36,685 nt of DNA from an uncultured Flavobacteriales bacterium (lineage in GTDB: Bacteria; Bacteroidota; Bacteroidia; Flavobacteriales_E; Vicingaceae). The DNA lies in NCBI GenBank assembly GCA_905479325.1, contig CAJQLW010000069.1, positions 1-36,685 of the forward strand, given 5' to 3'. Below the pieces are notes generated by a model. The model did not search any database, was not told the DNA's origin, and saw only the letters and a list, made by a program, of their open reading frames with translations. The position numbers and the translations under genes are program-made. Below, one piece after another: positions 33,007-36,685 of this stretch. Position 1 is the stretch's first letter, and each line of letters begins with the position of its first letter.

Positions 33007-33546
33007 TTAAGCTTTTTTAGCCATTAAGTTCTTATAATCCACTATGCTTTTCTCAATTACTTCTCGCGCTATTTCATGCCCTTGAAAATCTTCTACAATC
33101 ACTTCTTTGTTTTCTAATTTTTTATAGTCTTCGAAAAAACTTCTCAACTCTAAAATAGAATGAGCAGGCAATTCAGAAACATCTTGCATGTGACCTACGC
33201 TCATGTCATTCACAGCAACAGCAATTATTTTATCGTCGCTTTCCCCTTCGTCTAACATGCGCATAACTCCTATTGGGCGTGCCTCAACCAAACACATTGG
33301 CACAATATCAATTTGAGATAAAACTAATATATCTAAAGGATCTCCATCGTCGCAATACGTTTGTGGTATAAAACCATAATTGGAAGGATAGTTAATGGAA
33401 GAGTACAACACTCTATCTAAAATAAGCAATCCCGAATCTTTATCTAATTCATACTTCGCTCTGCAGTTTCTTGGAATTTCTATAATTCCTGTTACCGTTT
33501 CGGGAGCATTTTTTCCGATGCTAACATCGTGCCATGGGTTGAACAT
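33007..33546 (-). CDS. ppa: Inorganic pyrophosphatase, family I
   Basis: The 179-residue soluble enzyme hydrolyses pyrophosphate to two phosphates and so drives biosynthetic reactions. [40 protein letters not shown] and the metal-binding motif DGDPLD (67-72) are all present, as is KIIAVAVND. The length is typical of bacterial family I. The ATG at 33546 follows a TACTTTTG box at 33576-33569. It is convergent with nqrF, with a shared terminator between them. Confidence 0.95.
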   Translation of the reverse strand: MFNPWHDVSIGKNAPETVTGIIEIPRNCRAKYELDKDSGLLILDRVLYSSINYPSNYGFIPQTYCDDGDPLDILVLSQIDIVPMCLVEARPIGVMRMLDEGESDDKIIAVAVNDMSVGHMQDVSELPAHSILELRSFFEDYKKLENKEVIVEDFQGHEIAREVIEKSIVDYKNLMAKKA

Positions 33547-33568
33547 ATGTTTTCTATTTAATGGGTTG

Positions 33569-33576
33569 CAAAAGTA
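33569..33576 (-). promoter_or_regulatory. Candidate -7 box of ppa
   Basis: On the minus strand TACTTTTG matches TAnnTTTG exactly, 22 bases before the ppa ATG. No clear TTG stands at the -33 distance. Confidence 0.4.
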
Positions 33577-33732
33577 GGTATTAATCAGACTTTCAGAAGT
33601 AAAACATGTGTTAATTTCAAGTTATAACAAATCAAACTTTAATTGTTAAAGGAGGGCTTTTCTGTATCGAAATGGAAATAATTTTTACTTCATTTAATCT
33701 TTGTTTGTTATGCGCGCCGTAACTTTATCGCC

Positions 33733-34926
33733 ATGAATAGAGAGGAATTACATTCAGACCATTTTAATTATAATCTGCCTGTAGAACGAATCGCGAAATA
33801 TCCATTAGCAAATAGAAATGCATCTAAACTATTGACCTATGCAAATGGTACGATCGGAGAAGATGTATTTTCTAACTTAAAATCGCACCTGCCGAAGGAT
33901 GCAGTTTTGGTATTTAACGATACGAAGGTGTTGGCTGCTCGCCTTTATTTTCAGCGCAAAACAGGGGCAAAGATTGAGATTTTCTGTTTGGAACCTTTCA
34001 AATTAACTGTTGAACAAGCGTTAACTTCAAAATCAGCATGCGAATGGCAATGTATGGTGGGTAATTTAAAGCGGTTTAAAGATGGTGAAATCCTAGAATT
34101 ATCTATAGCGGGAACAATTTTAAAAGCAAGTATCGTTGAAAGAAGGTTTAGCGATGTAATAATTCGATTTGAATGGGATGGGAATGTTGAGTTTTCTGAC
34201 ATACTACATGAAGCCGGAGAGATTCCTTTGCCTCCATATTTGAATCGAGAAACGGAGCTAGCAGACCAAGAGAATTACCAAACAGTATATGCAAAGAATG
34301 AAGGTGCCGTGGCGGCTCCTACAGCCGGCTTGCACTTTGTTGACAGTCAGTTAACAGATTTGCAAAATAGTGGCCACGAATTGGCATACCTTACGTTATT
34401 TGTTGGTGCTGGAACTTTCCGTTCTGTAAAAGCTGACAAATTGGTTGACCATGACATGCATCAAGAACGCATTGTAATTACTCGAAATACCATTCAGCAA
34501 TTAGCTGATCAACAAGATAAAATTGTTTGCGTAGGGACTACTAGCTTGCGCTCATTAGAAAGCTTGTACTGGTTGGCAGTAAAGATACACGAAACGAAAA
34601 ATTTGAATGAATTATTTGTTAGTCAGGAGGATGCATATAAGCTAGCAGGCGATTGGAATTGGAATGAGGCATGTAATTACCTTTTGCACGTTTTAGATAA
34701 AACCGGAAAAGATAAAGTTGATTTTCACTCCGCATTGTTTATTATGCCGGGTTACAAATGGAAAGCAATAAATGGATTAATCACCAATTTCCATCAGCCC
34801 AAAAGTACTTTGTTGGCGTTGGTTTCTGCATGGATAGGACCAGATTGGTTGAAAGTATATGATTACGCACTAAAAAACGACTTTCGATTTTTAAGCTACG
34901 GCGACAGTTCTATTTTATTAAGATAA
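33733..34926 (+). CDS. queA: QueA-family S-adenosylmethionine:tRNA ribosyltransferase-isomerase, long form
   Basis: The 397-residue protein makes the epoxyqueuosine precursor in tRNA by transferring the ribosyl group of S-adenosylmethionine. The motifs are HFNYNLPVERIAKYPLANRN, VLVFNDTKVLAARLYF, AGEIPLPPYLNR, AAPTAGLHF, TLFVGAGTF, TTSLRSLES and TNFHQPKSTLLALVSAW. It is about 45 residues longer than classic QueA. The extra stretch lies after TTSLRSLES (roughly residues 282-330). Bacteroidota carry a longer QueA-like form of this type, so it may be a paralogue with altered specificity. It is divergent from ppa and convergent with the Sua5 gene (17-base gap). Confidence 0.85.
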   Translation: MNREELHSDHFNYNLPVERIAKYPLANRNASKLLTYANGTIGEDVFSNLKSHLPKDAVLVFNDTKVLAARLYFQRKTGAKIEIFCLEPFKLTVEQALTSKSACEWQCMVGNLKRFKDGEILELSIAGTILKASIVERRFSDVIIRFEWDGNVEFSDILHEAGEIPLPPYLNRETELADQENYQTVYAKNEGAVAAPTAGLHFVDSQLTDLQNSGHELAYLTLFVGAGTFRSVKADKLVDHDMHQERIVITRNTIQQLADQQDKIVCVGTTSLRSLESLYWLAVKIHETKNLNELFVSQEDAYKLAGDWNWNEACNYLLHVLDKTGKDKVDFHSALFIMPGYKWKAINGLITNFHQPKSTLLALVSAWIGPDWLKVYDYALKNDFRFLSYGDSSILLR

Positions 34927-34943
34927 TTTTGTAATCGATGCGG

Positions 34944-35906
34944 TTATAAGTGAACAGCTCGGCTTAGACGTTCATTCACTGATCTACCAAGTTCCACATC
35001 AGGAAGAGGTTCAATTACAATGTAATCCAACTTCAATTCATCCAATTTGTGGAGAAATTGATAGATGTTTGTTGCCGCTTCTTTTAAGTCGCCGCTAGTA
35101 GATAGAACGAGCTGAATAAAAGCATTTGAAGCAGAAATATGTTGAAAGTTGATGGTTCCTATTTTGGCATTAGGATGTTTATCGATAAACTCAGTTATGT
35201 TTTTTGTTACAATTGTTTTTGTTTGAGGGGCGTAGTGTTTTTTTGACATACCCGGTGTAACTACTTTACTTTTAGTGCCATCGTGCAATGCTACTTTTCC
35301 TACAAGGGTTTCAATTTGCTCTATGCTAATGGCACCAAGTCTGTAAACTGTAATCCGGCTGTTTTCGTAGCCAACAATGGTTGACTCTATTCCTGCTTGG
35401 CACGGTCCACCATCTAACACCATTTTTAAACCTTTGGGAAAGTAATTTGAAACGTGTTGCGCGGTGGTTGGACTAATGCGTTCAAATGGGTTGGCACTTG
35501 GCGCTGCAATTGGTCCAGTTTGTTCTAACACTTTCAATAAAATCGGGTGATTTGGTACGCGAATACCAACTGTGTTTTTACCTGCTGTAATTTGATCGCT
35601 AACCTTATTTGATTTGGGTAGAACAAGCGTTAATGAGCCTGGCCAAAACTGATTCGCTAAAACTTCTAATTCAGCAGGAAAGTTTGAAAAGAGGCTTTTA
35701 GCTTGTTCAAGATTGGCTACATGTACAATTAATGGGTTGGTTCTTGGTCTTCCTTTTAATTCAAAGATATACTCAATAGCCTCAGGCGAGTTGATGGACG
35801 CTCCTAAACCATAAACCGTTTCAGTTGGTATTGCCACCACTTCTCCGCTGTTAAGCAAGGCCACAGCTCGATCAATTGAATGTTGCAAGTCCAAGTCACT
35901 TTCCAT
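34944..35906 (-). CDS. L-threonylcarbamoyladenylate synthase (Sua5/TsaC type)
   Basis: The protein has about 320 residues. The N-terminal YrdC domain shows GEVVAIPTETVYGLGAS, KGRPRTNPLIVHV, FWPGSLTLVLPK, GIRVPNHP and GPIAAPSANPF. It makes threonylcarbamoyl-AMP from threonine, bicarbonate and ATP, the first step of the t6A modification of tRNA. The C-terminal Sua5 domain (about residues 205-320), with TPGMSKKHYAPQT and ending in the conserved SVNERLSRA, makes it Sua5-type rather than short TsaC. I used the ATG at 35906. A GTG two codons earlier is possible. It lies 22 bases after the DUF1684 gene and probably shares its transcript. Confidence 0.93.
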   Translation of the reverse strand: MESDLDLQHSIDRAVALLNSGEVVAIPTETVYGLGASINSPEAIEYIFELKGRPRTNPLIVHVANLEQAKSLFSNFPAELEVLANQFWPGSLTLVLPKSNKVSDQITAGKNTVGIRVPNHPILLKVLEQTGPIAAPSANPFERISPTTAQHVSNYFPKGLKMVLDGGPCQAGIESTIVGYENSRITVYRLGAISIEQIETLVGKVALHDGTKSKVVTPGMSKKHYAPQTKTIVTKNITEFIDKHPNAKIGTINFQHISASNAFIQLVLSTSGDLKEAATNIYQFLHKLDELKLDYIVIEPLPDVELGRSVNERLSRAVHL

Positions 35907-35928
35907 GCGCACAAAGTTCGGAAATAAG

Positions 35929-36525
35929 CTAGTCTTTTGCTTTATATTTTACTCCTGCCTCAATTCTAATTTGCAAATGATTTTCACTTGGAGGAATGGG
36001 GCAACTGTATTTGTAGTTGTAAGCGCAATAAGGGTTGTATGCCTGATTAAAGTCTATCACAATTTCATCTCCTTCGGGAATTCTCAAGTCGATAAAACGA
36101 CCGCCTGCATAACTGTTATTACCGGAGGTTTCGTCGGTAAAAGGCAAAAACAAATAATCTTCATATTCTGGTTTACTCGGCTCGTAACTTTTGTAAATAT
36201 TCAATTTATACGGTTTGCCTTTAATTTCAAAAGTTGCTACGGCAAACACCACATATTCAGGTTTTCGGTCGGTGGTGGTTTGCATTTCAAATGGCTTTGA
36301 ATCTACCGTTCGAATTATTTTCGCAGTTACCGTATAGGCCGAATCTATTTTATAAAAAGGCAAACCTTTAAATTTTTTACGGGCTTTTGGTTCTAGTGGA
36401 GAATGTGACTCACTTGCATACTCTTCATTGATTTTCTCCTGAAATTCCTCTGCTGTTTTAGATTGACTAAAACAAATGCTACTAAGTAGACTTAAGAAAA
36501 TAAAAATGGTCGTTTTATGCTTCAT
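35929..36525 (-). CDS. DUF1684 exported protein
   Basis: The 198-residue protein has a signal peptide (residues 1-20, ending near CFSQ). The diagnostic DUF1684 sequence is present: FIDLRIPEGDEIVIDFNQAY followed by NPYCAYNYKYSCPIPPSEN (residues 163-181), with GLPFYKID and LFLPFTDETSGNNSYAGGR upstream. DUF1684 proteins are common in Bacteroidota and have no settled function. It starts the short run with the Sua5 gene. Confidence 0.9.
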   Translation of the reverse strand: MKHKTTIFIFLSLLSSICFSQSKTAEEFQEKINEEYASESHSPLEPKARKKFKGLPFYKIDSAYTVTAKIIRTVDSKPFEMQTTTDRKPEYVVFAVATFEIKGKPYKLNIYKSYEPSKPEYEDYLFLPFTDETSGNNSYAGGRFIDLRIPEGDEIVIDFNQAYNPYCAYNYKYSCPIPPSENHLQIRIEAGVKYKAKD

Positions 36526-36685
36526 TGTGAATTTTTAAGGTTGTTGAATTTTTATTTGGGTAGATACATACTATCCTCAACTGACTGTACTGCAGAGGCG
36601 AACCTTGTTGTTAGCTGTTTGATATTTATATATACATCAGATTCAATGTTACGAGTTTAGTATTGTGAAACTAAAAAGTAACAAT

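Noticed and set aside
35905..36300. 131-codon open frame on the plus strand opposite the DUF1684 gene
   Set aside because: The DUF1684 product is a clear family member and the antisense product looks like random sequence.
36526..36685. Gene in the last 160 bases
   Set aside because: Both strands show only very short frames; it is probably the upstream region of the DUF1684 gene, with no clear promoter.

Overview
The window looks like chromosomal DNA from a low-GC member of the Bacteroidota, most likely a Flavobacteriia-type (Flavobacteriales) bacterium, possibly marine. The grounds are a type IX secretion (T9SS) plug protein, a secreted protein with a C-terminal type-A-like sorting domain, several -7 boxes of the Bacteroidota form TAnnTTTG, very few Shine-Dalgarno sequences, a six-gene Na+-NQR operon and a Bacteroidota-style lycopene cyclase. 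No rRNA, tRNA, CRISPR array, phage or intact insertion sequence was seen. The content is mostly core metabolism, with a few accessory pieces.

Left part (1-10231, all minus strand). Two ParE-type toxin/antitoxin pairs each stand at the head of a tightly overlapping run of genes. The first runs antitoxin, toxin, FAD-dependent oxidoreductase, DUF922 metalloprotease-like protein (2226 down to 23) and has a clear promoter with a palindrome on its -33 element. The second runs antitoxin, toxin, secreted PIG-L/LmbE deacetylase, a 42-residue membrane protein, Na+/solute symporter (7636 down to 2833). Between and beside them are a frameshifted DUF559 gene, a GC-rich palindromic element, an acetyltransferase gene broken by one in-frame stop, and a TMTC-like membrane protein with TPRs.

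Middle part (10377-20508). A DUF2797 zinc-ribbon gene with a near-leaderless promoter is followed by a non-coding block of about 92-bp tandem repeats, two secreted proteins of unknown function, threonine aldolase and an outer-membrane protein. A minus-strand operon follows: NfeD, SPFH/band-7 protein, a 59-residue membrane protein, lycopene beta-cyclase, YbaB/EbfC and an integral membrane protein. AlkC-type DNA glycosylase and a DUF1801 protein come next.

Most interesting region (20626-24966, plus strand). Six tightly packed genes encode an ECF sigma factor, a short one-helix putative anti-sigma factor, a membrane-anchored CnrX/CpxP-like metal sensor, an MbnP-like protein, an MbnH/MauG-like dihaem peroxidase and a secreted YHYH protein with a T9SS sorting tail. 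A strong terminator closes the set. I read it as a metal-sensing (probably copper) envelope regulon in which a MauG-type enzyme modifies a tryptophan of its partner to build a copper site. The parts are known families. The combination and its control are inference.

Right part (25064-36685). ApaG and the T9SS plug protein are divergent from nqrABCDEF. A bidirectional terminator separates nqrF from inorganic pyrophosphatase. Then come a QueA-family enzyme, Sua5/TsaC threonylcarbamoyl-AMP synthase and a DUF1684 protein. The last 160 bases hold no gene that I can see.
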